Origin: Bacteroidota bacterium
GTDB lineage: Bacteria; Bacteroidota; Ignavibacteria; Ignavibacteriales; Ignavibacteriaceae
DNA: 64,000 nucleotides
Assembly (NCBI GenBank): GCA_021824145.1
Contig: JAKALM010000001.1
Location: forward strand, 310,001 to 374,000
Reading direction: 5' to 3'
In this document: one piece after another, positions 8,783 through 17,068 of the stretch
Numbering within the stretch: the first letter of the stretch is position 1
Layout of the letters: each line of letters starts with the position of its first letter
Notes under the pieces: generated by a model
What the model saw: only the letters and a program-made list of their open reading frames with translations
Told to the model about the DNA's origin: nothing
Database searches by the model: none
Translations under genes and position numbers: made by a program

Positions 8783-8950
8783 ATGCTTTGAAAATAAGCT
8801 AAAAATGCTTTCGGCGAAGCATCGATGCTTGTTGTAAGAGGAAGAATGCTTCTCAGACAAGGGGCAATTCTTATCAGGCAAGGAATGATGCTTCTTAAAG
8901 AGGGAACTCTTCATCATGTGGCAGCATCAATGCTTATAAGCAAAGTGTTA
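8783..8950. repeat. eight degenerate 21-bp tandem repeats built on ATGCTT
   Basis: Unit starts are at 8783, 8805, 8825, 8846, 8867, 8888, 8909 and 8930, giving spacings of 22, 20, 21, 21, 21, 21 and 21 bp. Six units begin ATGCTT exactly, one is ATTCTT and one is CTTCAT. The period equals two helical turns, so repeated motifs fall on one face of the DNA. Read as protein from 8825, the array gives degenerate heptapeptides (MLLRQGA, ILIRQGM, MLLKEGT) to a stop at 8957. There is no ribosome binding site, so a coding role is doubtful. Confidence 0.6.
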
Positions 8951-8952
8951 TC

Positions 8953-8990
8953 CCTTTAAGTTAAAGGAATTTTTCCTCATCAATGAGGAA
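8953..8990. repeat. two adjacent perfect palindromes
   Basis: CCTTTAA-G-TTAAAGG spans 8953-8967 and TTCCTCAT-CA-ATGAGGAA spans 8973-8990. They sit directly after the 21-bp repeat array. Either could be a protein site or a stem-loop; neither is followed by a T-run on the plus strand. Confidence 0.5.
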
Positions 8991-9092
8991 TGACACTTCA
9001 TTCGGCAGAAAAGTTTCTTCCGCTGCCAGAATCTTTTTTATATGATAATGGTTTGCTTCATTTTAAAAATTGAAAATTCTTAACTGAAATAG

Positions 9093-9112
9093 CCCGGTCA
9101 TTAATGGCCGGG
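9093..9112. terminator. GC-rich hairpin in AT-rich context
   Basis: CCCGGTCAT and ATGGCCGGG form a 9-bp stem with one G-U pair and a 2-nt loop, followed by AAAATAATTT. It could end transcription from either side. The sequence resembles a class of intergenic hairpins common in related AT-rich genomes. Confidence 0.5.
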
Positions 9113-9262
9113 AAAATAATTTAAAGACAAGTGGGCTTACCACCTCGCTCCGCTTATCGAAGCAACCAGCCACATTATGAATTTTTAATACGGCTAAAGC
9201 CGGTTTTGTTTTTTCTAATTTGTCCCGGCTGAAGCCGAGGGCAATATTACCAGTTGTGTGAA

Positions 9263-10279
9263 TTAAAATCTTCCTTCAATTATTGTCCCGCATTTAAAGC
9301 ATTTTCCCTCTTTCATCTTGTTTGAATTTACCGAATGCCAATCTCTTTTTATTAACGGAGTTTTACAATTCGGGCAGTAAGTTGTTTGCCCTTCGGGATT
9401 ATGAATGTTGCCGGTGTAGCAGAATTTTATTCCCATAGATAAAGCAATTTCTCTTGCTGTTGTTAAAGTCCTTCCGGGTGTGCGTTCTTTGTTTGTCATT
9501 TTAAAATCCGGATGAAACGCAGTAAAGTGAAGTGGAACAGCATCGCCAAGATTTTTTAATATCCATTCGCATTCTTGTTTTATTTCTTCCGGCGCATCGT
9601 TCTCATCCGGGATGAGCAGCGTTGTAATTTCAAACCAAACATCAGTCTCTTTCTTCAGCCAGACAAGCGTATCCAGAATATCATTTAAGTGAGAGAATGT
9701 CAGCTTGAAATAAAACCTTTCCGTAAATCCTTTTAAATCAACATTAGCGGCATCAATATATTTGTAAACATCTTTGCGCGCTTCTTTATCTATGTAGCCG
9801 GCTGTAACCATCACGGTTTTTATTCCGGCTTCTCTTGCAATCTTAGAAATATCAATTACATATTCACCGAAGATTGTTGGATCGTTATATGTAAATGCAA
9901 TTGAAGGAACATTGTTTCGCATCGCAAGCTGCACGACTTCCTCAGGAGAAACGTTAAGTGAATTTAACTCATCAAGTTTTGCTTTGCTTATGGACCAGTT
10001 CTGGCAGAAGCGGCATCCAAGGTTGCAGCCTGCAGTTCCAAAGCTAAGTATTGAAGTACCGGGATAAAAATGATTAAGCGGTTTTTTTTCTACGGGATCA
10101 ATCGCAAATCCGGTTGGTCTGCCGTAGCCGATTGTATAAAGCTTTCCGCCGTGATTTTGTCTTATATAACAAAAGCCCGGCTGCCCTTCACCAATCTTGC
10201 AGTAGCGCGGGCAAAGCGTGCAGAGGATTTTTCCTTTCTCTGCCGGTTCCCACCAATCTGCCAATTTTAAATCTTTCAT
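9263..10279 (-). CDS. amrS: AmmeMemoRadiSam system radical SAM enzyme
   Basis: This protein of about 338 residues carries the radical SAM cluster motif CNLGCRFCQNW, preceded by a cysteine-rich N-terminus (CTLCPRYC). It ends in a zinc ribbon with CPNC and CFKC pairs. This order is characteristic of AmrS, the radical SAM partner of AMMECR1- and MEMO1-type proteins. Neither partner is encoded in this window. The enzyme is cytosolic and uses a 4Fe-4S cluster to cleave S-adenosylmethionine; I do not assign a product. ATG at 10279 is preferred to TTG at 10285 because GGA lies just before it. It is transcribed in the same direction as pyk, 208 bp downstream of that gene. Confidence 0.9.
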   Translation of the reverse strand: MKDLKLADWWEPAEKGKILCTLCPRYCKIGEGQPGFCYIRQNHGGKLYTIGYGRPTGFAIDPVEKKPLNHFYPGTSILSFGTAGCNLGCRFCQNWSISKAKLDELNSLNVSPEEVVQLAMRNNVPSIAFTYNDPTIFGEYVIDISKIAREAGIKTVMVTAGYIDKEARKDVYKYIDAANVDLKGFTERFYFKLTFSHLNDILDTLVWLKKETDVWFEITTLLIPDENDAPEEIKQECEWILKNLGDAVPLHFTAFHPDFKMTNKERTPGRTLTTAREIALSMGIKFCYTGNIHNPEGQTTYCPNCKTPLIKRDWHSVNSNKMKEGKCFKCGTIIEGRF

Positions 10280-10285
10280 TTCCAA

Positions 10286-10487
10286 AGCAATTCTGCAAAT
10301 TTAATTTGTTAACATTCGAATGAATTTGAATGCATGAACGCATGACTGCATGGTGAATGAAAAAATAGTAAGTTCGTTTTAATTGTTCTTATCATGCAAT
10401 TATGCATGCATGCAGCCAAGCTTCTATACCAAATGAAAAACTAACATGAATAAATCACGTAATAAAAATATTATACTTAATAAATGA
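10286..10487. repeat. short intergenic region with repeated GCATG/TGCATGCA words
   Basis: Between pyruvate kinase and the radical SAM gene, GCATG words recur at about 10330-10352 and again at 10397-10414, where TGCATGCATGC is self-complementary. The function is unknown. No gene was seen in the 202 bp. Confidence 0.35.
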
Positions 10488-11927
10488 TTAAATCGTTTCA
10501 AACCGTATCCAATTGGCGCGGCTTTTTTCGGAATAGGGGGCGCCTGCAGTAAAAATAACCAAATCACCTTCTTTAACAAGTCCGTTTTCCAGTATTAGTT
10601 TTTTTGCTTTATCGATTGCAATATGTTCCTTATCAATTTCTTCCATGAAGATAGAAGTAACTCCCCATCTTAAACAAAGATTGTTCATAGTATCAAAGCT
10701 GTTTGAAATTGCGATGATTTTTGACTTAGGCCTGAACTTGGCGAGGTTAATTGCTGTTCTTCCCTGCAAAGTAAATACAACTATCGCCGCTGCATTTACC
10801 TGTCTGCTCATTGATGTAATTGCTCTGCCGGTTGAATCAAAAAGATTTTCTTCAAGCTTGGTTGGAATAATAAGCTCATCGTCTTTTAGCGGTGAAAAAT
10901 ATTGACCGGCATTTTTAATTATCTCATTCATTATTGAAATAGTTTGAACTGGATATTTTCCCATCGCAGTTTCGCCGCTTAACATTACCACGTCGGTTCC
11001 ATCGAGTACGGCATTTGCAACATCAGATGCTTCTGCACGCGTCGGAATCGGGTTGTGTATCATCGATTCAAGCATTTGAGTTGCTGTAATTACAAGCTTG
11101 CCGATAGAATTGCATTTTTTAATAATACTTTTTTGAATAATCGGAACTTCCTGCGGAGGAAGCTCAACGCCAAGATCGCCTCGCGCAACCATTATTCCAT
11201 CAGATGCTTCAAGAATTTCTTCGAAATTATCTACAGCTTCTTTCTTTTCTATTTTTGCAATTATCGGTTTCGAAACATTTTTACTTTTAAGCCATTCACG
11301 AAGATGTAAAATATCTTTTGCAGATCGGACGAAAGACAGTGCGATAAAATCAACCCTAAACTGAAGTGCAAACTCAATATCATGGAAATCCTTTTCAGTT
11401 ACGGAAGGAGTTGATAAATTCATTCCCGGAAGATTCATTCCTTTTTTTGGGCGGAGAATCCCGCCGTCTTCAATTTCACAAACAACGGAATTATTTTTCT
11501 TGTCAATTATTTTCAGCCGGATAAGTCCATCGTCGATTAATACTGTTTCACCAATTTTCGAATCTTGCGGAAGCGGTTTGTAAGAAGTTGAAATTAAATC
11601 CTTTGTCCCTATTACTTCATTAGTTGTTATTTCAATTTTATCCCCGGAAAAAATTTCGATTTCAGGCCGGCTTAATTCTCCGATTCTAATTTTTGGACCT
11701 TGCAAATCCATGAGCACAGCAAGAGGTGTTTTTTCTTCAACACAGGCTAAATTAATTTCGTTAAAAAGTTTTGAGAAAGAATTGTAATCACTGTGAGAGA
11801 AATTTAACCGCACGCCGTCCATGCCTGCAAGAATCATCTTCTCTATTATTTCGGAAGAATTTGTTGAAGGTCCAAGAGTGCATAATATTTTTGTCTTTGC
11901 AAAATTATCTTCAGCTAAAATATTCAT
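10488..11927 (-). CDS. pyk: pyruvate kinase
   Basis: This 479-residue enzyme transfers phosphate from phosphoenolpyruvate to ADP in the last step of glycolysis. The N-terminal TKILCTLGPSTNSSEIIEKM and DGVRLNFSHSD are typical. The family signature IIAKIEKKEAVDNFEEIL is followed by VARGDLGVELP and TQMLESM. The C-terminal effector domain is present (AAIVVFTLQGRTA, then FTAGAP), so the length is normal for a bacterial type. Its ATG (11927) overlaps the stop of the upstream Lon-family gene by 4 bp, so translation is likely coupled. The GGAAA just before the start lies inside that gene. Confidence 0.97.
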   Translation of the reverse strand: MNILAEDNFAKTKILCTLGPSTNSSEIIEKMILAGMDGVRLNFSHSDYNSFSKLFNEINLACVEEKTPLAVLMDLQGPKIRIGELSRPEIEIFSGDKIEITTNEVIGTKDLISTSYKPLPQDSKIGETVLIDDGLIRLKIIDKKNNSVVCEIEDGGILRPKKGMNLPGMNLSTPSVTEKDFHDIEFALQFRVDFIALSFVRSAKDILHLREWLKSKNVSKPIIAKIEKKEAVDNFEEILEASDGIMVARGDLGVELPPQEVPIIQKSIIKKCNSIGKLVITATQMLESMIHNPIPTRAEASDVANAVLDGTDVVMLSGETAMGKYPVQTISIMNEIIKNAGQYFSPLKDDELIIPTKLEENLFDSTGRAITSMSRQVNAAAIVVFTLQGRTAINLAKFRPKSKIIAISNSFDTMNNLCLRWGVTSIFMEEIDKEHIAIDKAKKLILENGLVKEGDLVIFTAGAPYSEKSRANWIRFETI

Positions 11928-14392
11928 CGTTTCCTTTTCTTCTTTTTAACTTGAACATTATTATCATTATTAGGTTTGCTCGCTTTTGATTTTGCGTATA
12001 GGTCTTTTATCTTTTTCTCAACAAGATCGAAAACACTATTTTTTTCGTAGGTTCCTTTAGCATCCCGTTTCCCGACTTTAACACCGGTTAATATTTCAAT
12101 TCCTTCCTCAACTCTTGCAATTGGATAGATATGGAATTTGCCTTTGGCAACAGCTTCAATTAAATCTTCGCGAAGCATTAACTCTTTAATATTTTGAATT
12201 GGAATAATTACTCCCTGCTTTTTATTTAATCCTTGTGAATTGCAGACATCAAAAAATCCTTCGATCTTTTCATTTACGCCTCCAATAGGCTGAACATCGC
12301 CTTTTTGATTCAACGATCCTGTAACTGCAATTGATTGATTAATCGGTAAGCCTGAAAGTGTTGACAGCAGAGCATAAATTTCAGCGCATGATGCACTGTC
12401 GCCGTCAACTGTTCCGTAAGATTGTTCGAACACAAGATTTGCATTGAACGTCAGAGGTACATCTTGTCCGAATGTTTCTCTAAAATAACCTGAGATTATT
12501 AATACGCCTTTGTTGTAATGCCTTCCGCTCATGCCGGCTTCACGCTCAACGTTTATTATGCTTCCGCCGCCGAGCGAAACTGTAGCAGTAATTCGTGTCG
12601 GCCTTCCGAAGGAATAAAAATCAGCATCATAAACTGCGAGCCCGTTTATTTGTCCAATGCGTTCTCCTTCAGTATCAATCAAAACCATGTTTTCTTCTAT
12701 CATGTCGTTCACTTTTGATTCGAGCAAGCCGTGCCTTTCTTTTGCCGATTCATAAGCCTTTTTAACATGAGCAGCATTTACAATTTTAAATCCGTCATCA
12801 ATTGCCCAGAAGTTTGCCTCGCGCGCAATGTCCGCTATTTGAGAAAATCTTGCCGTTAGTTTTTCTTTATGTCCCGCAAACTTTGCCCCGATTTCAATAA
12901 GATAGGCAATCGCATTCTTTTCAAATTCCAGAAGATTTTCTTCTTTAATTAATTTTTTAATAACGCGTGCATATTGAATTAGAACTTCGTCGTTTCGTTT
13001 TATCTCATAATCAAAATCAGCTTTAATTTTGAAAATCTTTTTGAAGTCATCTTCGTACATTGCCAGAAGAGAATAGATATAATCATTTCCGATCAAGATA
13101 ACTTTCGTTTCAATTTCAATCGGCTCAGGCTTTAACATAGACGGCGCGATCTGCAGCATATTGTGCGAGTCTTGAATTTCCAATTTGCGGTATGTCAGCA
13201 CCCGTTTAAGAGTACGCCAAACACCCGGTTCTTCAAATAAATGTTTTACATTAAGAACCAAATATCCGCCGCTTGCTCTTAACAATGAGCCGGCTTTAAT
13301 CTTAGTGAAATCACTATACCATCCGCCTCTTTCATCATAAATTTTTTCAATTGTGCCGAAAAGATTTATGTACGTCGGTGATGTTTCAATAATTACCGGG
13401 CAATCTTTTGTCTCGCTGTTATCAAGAATGATGTTTACTTCATATTCTTTAAAATAATCTATTTGAAAACCTTCGGGATTAATTTCGCCTTGAGGTTTCA
13501 TCCCTTTGAAAATTTGAATATTGTCCAGAATACTTTCTTCGATCTGATCAATAAAGTCTAAAACTTTTTTATCGGAATAATTTTCTCTGAGATTTTCAAT
13601 TGCACCTTTAACAACAACCTCAGCAGTTTCTCTTTCCAAAAGATTAAGCTTTTCTTGAAACTCCTCGCTTATCTTCAAACCCTTCTTGAAAATCGTATGA
13701 AGATCTTGCTCATAGGAATTGTATTTCTTTAAAATTTCTTTAGCAGAATCTTCAGTAAGCTTTCCCTGCTTAACCAGCTCTTCAAGCTGATAAATAGGAA
13801 CGGGCTTTTGTTCCACAACAGGAAAAATTTCCGGACGTGCGGCTTCGCCTACCTTTACCTGTCCAAGAGAAAAATTCTGCTGCTTAAGCTTTTCCTCAAA
13901 AGAGTTCATCAATGTTTGCTCTTTATCATTGTAATGAGCGATGATTCTTTTCTTCCTGCTGATGTAAACTTCGCTTTCTAATGCCTGCGGAATTCTTTTC
14001 TTCAAAATATCTATTGCGTTGGAAATATCCTGCTTAAATAGTTTTGCTTTGCCGATTTGAAAAGTAAGAAGAAGAGGCCTGTCGTTATCCTTAAAATTAT
14101 TTACATAAGCATAATCAAACAGCGGCGGGCAGTTTGAGCTTATTGTTTCGAGCATCTTTTTAACGGTGGTTGCCTTACCGGTTCCGGAAAGCCCTGCAAT
14201 AAAAATATTGTAGCCTGGGCTTCTGAGATCAACTCCTAATCTCAATGCTTTTAATGCTCTTTCTTGACCGAGAATTCCTTCAATAGGTTTTAGATCGATG
14301 GTTGAATCGAATGCAAAAACTTCCGGGCTGCATCGCCATCTTAAATCTTCCGGTTTTAATTCTTTATGTTTGGGTGCTTTTAGGTATGCCAT
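11924..14392 (-). CDS. Lon-family ATP-dependent protease (YcbZ/LonB-like)
   Basis: This 822-residue AAA+ protease has an N-terminal AAA_32-type region with Walker A GLSGTGKAT near residue 70. A long coiled insertion covers about 140-330, and an S16 peptidase domain ends the protein. The catalytic dyad is Ser666 (in GDSAS) and Lys709 (in GGVNEKIEGF). Their 43-residue spacing matches Lon. It lacks the LonA substrate-binding N-domain and any membrane segment, which fits the COG1067 group that includes E. coli YcbZ. The basic tail is KKKKRKR. Pyruvate kinase overlaps its 3' end by 4 bp. Its substrates are unknown. Confidence 0.9.
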   Translation of the reverse strand: MAYLKAPKHKELKPEDLRWRCSPEVFAFDSTIDLKPIEGILGQERALKALRLGVDLRSPGYNIFIAGLSGTGKATTVKKMLETISSNCPPLFDYAYVNNFKDNDRPLLLTFQIGKAKLFKQDISNAIDILKKRIPQALESEVYISRKKRIIAHYNDKEQTLMNSFEEKLKQQNFSLGQVKVGEAARPEIFPVVEQKPVPIYQLEELVKQGKLTEDSAKEILKKYNSYEQDLHTIFKKGLKISEEFQEKLNLLERETAEVVVKGAIENLRENYSDKKVLDFIDQIEESILDNIQIFKGMKPQGEINPEGFQIDYFKEYEVNIILDNSETKDCPVIIETSPTYINLFGTIEKIYDERGGWYSDFTKIKAGSLLRASGGYLVLNVKHLFEEPGVWRTLKRVLTYRKLEIQDSHNMLQIAPSMLKPEPIEIETKVILIGNDYIYSLLAMYEDDFKKIFKIKADFDYEIKRNDEVLIQYARVIKKLIKEENLLEFEKNAIAYLIEIGAKFAGHKEKLTARFSQIADIAREANFWAIDDGFKIVNAAHVKKAYESAKERHGLLESKVNDMIEENMVLIDTEGERIGQINGLAVYDADFYSFGRPTRITATVSLGGGSIINVEREAGMSGRHYNKGVLIISGYFRETFGQDVPLTFNANLVFEQSYGTVDGDSASCAEIYALLSTLSGLPINQSIAVTGSLNQKGDVQPIGGVNEKIEGFFDVCNSQGLNKKQGVIIPIQNIKELMLREDLIEAVAKGKFHIYPIARVEEGIEILTGVKVGKRDAKGTYEKNSVFDLVEKKIKDLYAKSKASKPNNDNNVQVKKKKRKR

Positions 14393-14602
14393 TTAATGCC
14401 TGCAAAATTGTTTTTTATGTGAGAATTTAACTCAACCGCAAAATTATTTTTTGCTTAAATCCTCAAATAAAATCTAACCATTATCGGGAAGAATTTCAAA
14501 ACAATAACATGGAAGTTTAAATGATAATTGCAGTGAAAAAAATGATAATATCTTTAATTTGAATTAGTTAATTTATGCTGACAAAAAAAATAATATTTAG
14601 AT

Positions 14603-15739
14603 ATGATTATGGATATAAACAAAGCAAGAGAACAATTTCCTTATCTTAGTCACGGTAAAATTTATTTTAACCATGCGTCAACCGGCCCGCTATGCACGCC
14701 TGTGCTGGAGAATATCGCAAGAGTTCTTTATGAAAAAAGCGAAACTAATATTGATGAATATCTTGGACTGCAGTCAATCATAAAAGAAACAAAATCTGAT
14801 TTGGGCGATTTGATAAACGCTTTACCGGATAGAATTGCTTTTCTAGATAATACATCAAATGGAATAAATGTTTTAGCCTCCGGAATAAAATGGAAGGAAG
14901 GCGACCGTATAATTTTAAATGACCTAGAATTTCCGGCTAATGTTTATCCGTTCCTTAATTTGAAAAAATTAGGCGTTGAAGTTGACATTGTTAAATCGCA
15001 TAACGGAATTGTTACTGCTGATGATATAATTGAAATGATAAAGCCCGAAACAAAACTAATTTCAATCAGTCAAGTACAGTTTCTAACTGGTTATAGAGTT
15101 GATTTGGAAAAGATTGGAAAAGTTTGCAAGGAAAAAGAAATCATTTTTTCTGTAGATGCAATTCAAGGCCTTGGTGCAGTTAGATTAGATGTTGTAAAAG
15201 ATAATATCGATTTTATTTCTGCAGGAAGTCAGAAATGGCTGCTGGGACTTCAAGGTTTAAGTTTTATTTATGTTTCTCAAAAACTTCAAGATAAAATTGA
15301 GCAAGATTATGTTGGCTGGCTTTCAGTCGATAACGCTTGGGATTTTTTAAATTATGAATTAAAGTTGAAAAGTAATGCTGATAGATTTCAAGGTGGTACT
15401 TTAAACTCAATTGGAATTTATGCGCTAAATGCTTCATTAAAATTTTTCAAACAATTTGGCTTTGATGAGATTGAAGAATCGGTAACATCTAATTCAAACT
15501 ACTTTATTAAGAAATTAGAAGAAATCGGAATGAATCTTGTGTTAAGCGGCTTAGGCAAAAAAAACATTGCTGGAATTGTCAGCTTTAAGCACGATAATTC
15601 TCAAAAAATTTTTGATTCATTATCTCAAAAGAAAATTCATTGTGCAGTGCGTTCTGGCTATGTAAGACTATCTCCTCATTTTTACAATACTAAAGAAGAA
15701 ATTGAAATTGTTGTGAATGAATTGAAAAAAATTATTTAA
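14603..15739 (+). CDS. class V aminotransferase (cysteine desulfurase/epimerase-like)
   Basis: The protein is 376-378 residues (ATG at 14603 or 14609) and has the PLP fold type I core. YFNHASTGPL begins the N-terminal arm, DNTSNGINVLA binds phosphate, and SVDAIQGLG gives the Asp contacting the PLP ring. The Schiff-base lysine is in SAGSQKWLLG (residue 211 from the first ATG). The C-terminus has the usual small domain. No mobile-loop cysteine of NifS/SufS type is evident, so it may act as a lyase, epimerase or transaminase and not as a desulfurase. It is divergent from the Lon gene and convergent with the deformylase. The family is firm and the substrate unknown. Confidence 0.85.
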   Translation: MIMDINKAREQFPYLSHGKIYFNHASTGPLCTPVLENIARVLYEKSETNIDEYLGLQSIIKETKSDLGDLINALPDRIAFLDNTSNGINVLASGIKWKEGDRIILNDLEFPANVYPFLNLKKLGVEVDIVKSHNGIVTADDIIEMIKPETKLISISQVQFLTGYRVDLEKIGKVCKEKEIIFSVDAIQGLGAVRLDVVKDNIDFISAGSQKWLLGLQGLSFIYVSQKLQDKIEQDYVGWLSVDNAWDFLNYELKLKSNADRFQGGTLNSIGIYALNASLKFFKQFGFDEIEESVTSNSNYFIKKLEEIGMNLVLSGLGKKNIAGIVSFKHDNSQKIFDSLSQKKIHCAVRSGYVRLSPHFYNTKEEIEIVVNELKKII

Positions 15740-15754
15740 TTTGAATTCGAAAGA

Positions 15755-16255
15755 TTATTTTAAAAATTCTTTCTGGCTTCTCAGCGCAAATGATTTACCA
15801 TCAATCGCTCTTGATATCGCAAGAATTCCATTAAGATGATCAACTTCATGCTGAATTAATTCTGACAGTTCATTTTCAAATTGTAATGATTGGTTATGCC
15901 AATCTAAATCTTTATAAGAAATATGGCATCGCTTGTGTCGTTTTACTTTAACTAAAATATCTGGAAAACTCATACAATCATCCCAGAGTTCAAACATTTC
16001 AGCGCTTAAAATATCTAGTACAGGATTTATGAAAACTATTGGTTTGTCAATGTTCATATATATTACTCTTTTCATATACCCGATTTGAGGGGCGGCAATG
16101 GCTCTTCCAGCATTATATTTTTTTCTAAAATCCATTAAAGTGTCATGCAAGTCTTCAATAATGCTTTTTACTTCTTCTATCTCTTCTTTGTTTACCGGCT
16201 TGCATACCTCGTAAAGTTTAGGATTGCCGAGTAATAAAATTTCTTTAACTGACAT
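15755..16255 (-). CDS. def: peptide deformylase-like protein
   Basis: This 166-residue protein has all three deformylase motifs. They are GRAIAAPQIGY, DDCMSFPD with metal ligand Cys94, and QHEVDHLNG with His136, Glu137 and His140. The Cys-to-first-His spacing of 42 equals that of the E. coli enzyme. Motif II departs from the EGCLS consensus (Asp-Asp-Cys-Met-Ser), and the region after it is rich in Lys and His. Peptide deformylase removes the formyl group from the N-terminal Met of new proteins. The divergent motif suggests a second, specialised copy, but no other copy is in this window. The metal site is intact. Confidence 0.85.
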   Translation of the reverse strand: MSVKEILLLGNPKLYEVCKPVNKEEIEEVKSIIEDLHDTLMDFRKKYNAGRAIAAPQIGYMKRVIYMNIDKPIVFINPVLDILSAEMFELWDDCMSFPDILVKVKRHKRCHISYKDLDWHNQSLQFENELSELIQHEVDHLNGILAISRAIDGKSFALRSQKEFLK

Positions 16256-16382
16256 AATTTTTGTTAATAAGTTATATTGAAAGATGAAATTTAAGTAATA
16301 ATTTATAAATTTATCTTATATATTATATTTTCAAATTATTAAGCAAGTTTAACTAAAAGTTAATTTATTTTTTGGAGTTTTA

Positions 16383-17015
16383 ATGAAATCAAAAATAATT
16401 TATACGAATTCAATTTTAATCATCAGTTTAGTGTTTCTATCTTTTTCTGTTGCTAACGCTCAGCAAAATAAAAAATCTGAAAAAAATAATAAAAAACAAA
16501 CGATGGAAAATCAGCAGGGAACAAATGATTACCATAAGGTAGTAAGAGTTAGTCCCAAAGCGTCAATCACAGAAACAATTGGTTTAACCGATGTCAGTGT
16601 TTCATATAGCCGCCCTGGTGTAAAAGGTAGAAAAATTTGGGGTAGCTTGGTGCCTTATGATAAAGTATGGAGAGCTGGTGCTAATGAAGCAACTAAAATT
16701 ATATTTAGCAGTGATGTTTGGGTTGAAGGCAAAAAATTATCGGCTGGTTCTTATAGCTTTTTCGTCATTCCCAAAGCTAAAGCTTGGATTGTAATATTTA
16801 ATAAGGTTGCAGATCAATGGGGAGCTTTTGAGTACAACGAATCTGAAGATGCGCTGCGACTGGATATTACACCGCAATCAAGAAATTTTATTGAATGGCT
16901 TAATTATTCTTTTTCAGATTTGAAAGTAAATACCCACGGCAAAAATTCTGCTGTGCTAAATCTAAATTGGGAAAAAGTTAGACTTCCAATTAAAATTGAA
17001 ACTGAAGTGAAATAA
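16383..17015 (+). CDS. DUF2911 domain protein, exported
   Basis: This 210-residue protein starts with a signal peptide (hydrophobic residues 8-24, ending VANAQQ), then a Lys/Asn/Gln-rich linker at about 28-48. The DUF2911 domain follows, with VSYSRPGVKGRKIWG, PYDKVWRAGANEATKI, GKKLSAGSYSFFVIP and WGAFEYNES. This family is common in Bacteroidota and predicted to be periplasmic; its function is not established. The RBS GGAG sits at proper spacing before the ATG. A strong inverted repeat that can terminate transcription follows at 17031-17064. Confidence 0.88.
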   Translation: MKSKIIYTNSILIISLVFLSFSVANAQQNKKSEKNNKKQTMENQQGTNDYHKVVRVSPKASITETIGLTDVSVSYSRPGVKGRKIWGSLVPYDKVWRAGANEATKIIFSSDVWVEGKKLSAGSYSFFVIPKAKAWIVIFNKVADQWGAFEYNESEDALRLDITPQSRNFIEWLNYSFSDLKVNTHGKNSAVLNLNWEKVRLPIKIETEVK

Positions 17016-17030
17016 TTTATTCGATTATAA

Positions 17031-17064
17031 AATGGTTGATAAAATATATTTTTTATCAACCATT
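17031..17064. terminator. 14-bp hairpin between convergent genes
   Basis: AATGGTTGATAAAA (17031-17044) pairs perfectly with TTTTATCAACCATT (17051-17064) across a 6-nt AT loop. It lies between the DUF2911 gene and the convergent phosphohexomutase gene, so it probably serves both as a bidirectional terminator. Confidence 0.75.
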
Positions 17065-17068
17065 CATT

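Larger units (their letters stand above)
8723..9262. other. 540-bp intergenic region rich in repeats and hairpins
   Basis: No convincing gene is present. The region holds a 21-bp periodic repeat (8783-8950), three consecutive palindromes (8953-8967, 8973-8990, 9093-9112), and two copies of a CGGCT(A/G)AAGCCG palindrome near 9192 and 9224. TTCAATAGTCA also occurs twice, near 8698 and 8748. It separates a rightward decayed gene from the end of a leftward operon, so terminators are expected. Confidence 0.6.

Noticed and set aside
8783-8950. possible CRISPR array
   Set aside because: The units are degenerate and contiguous with no spacers, and no cas genes are nearby.
8825-8959. 44-codon open frame with heptapeptide repeats (MLLRQGA, ILIRQGM, MLLKEGT)
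   Set aside because: There is no ribosome binding site, and the frame follows from the 21-bp DNA repeat, whose period is divisible by three. It is listed as a repeat.
10070-10323. two plus-strand frames over the radical SAM gene
   Set aside because: Both are opposite-strand shadows of a gene with clear motifs.
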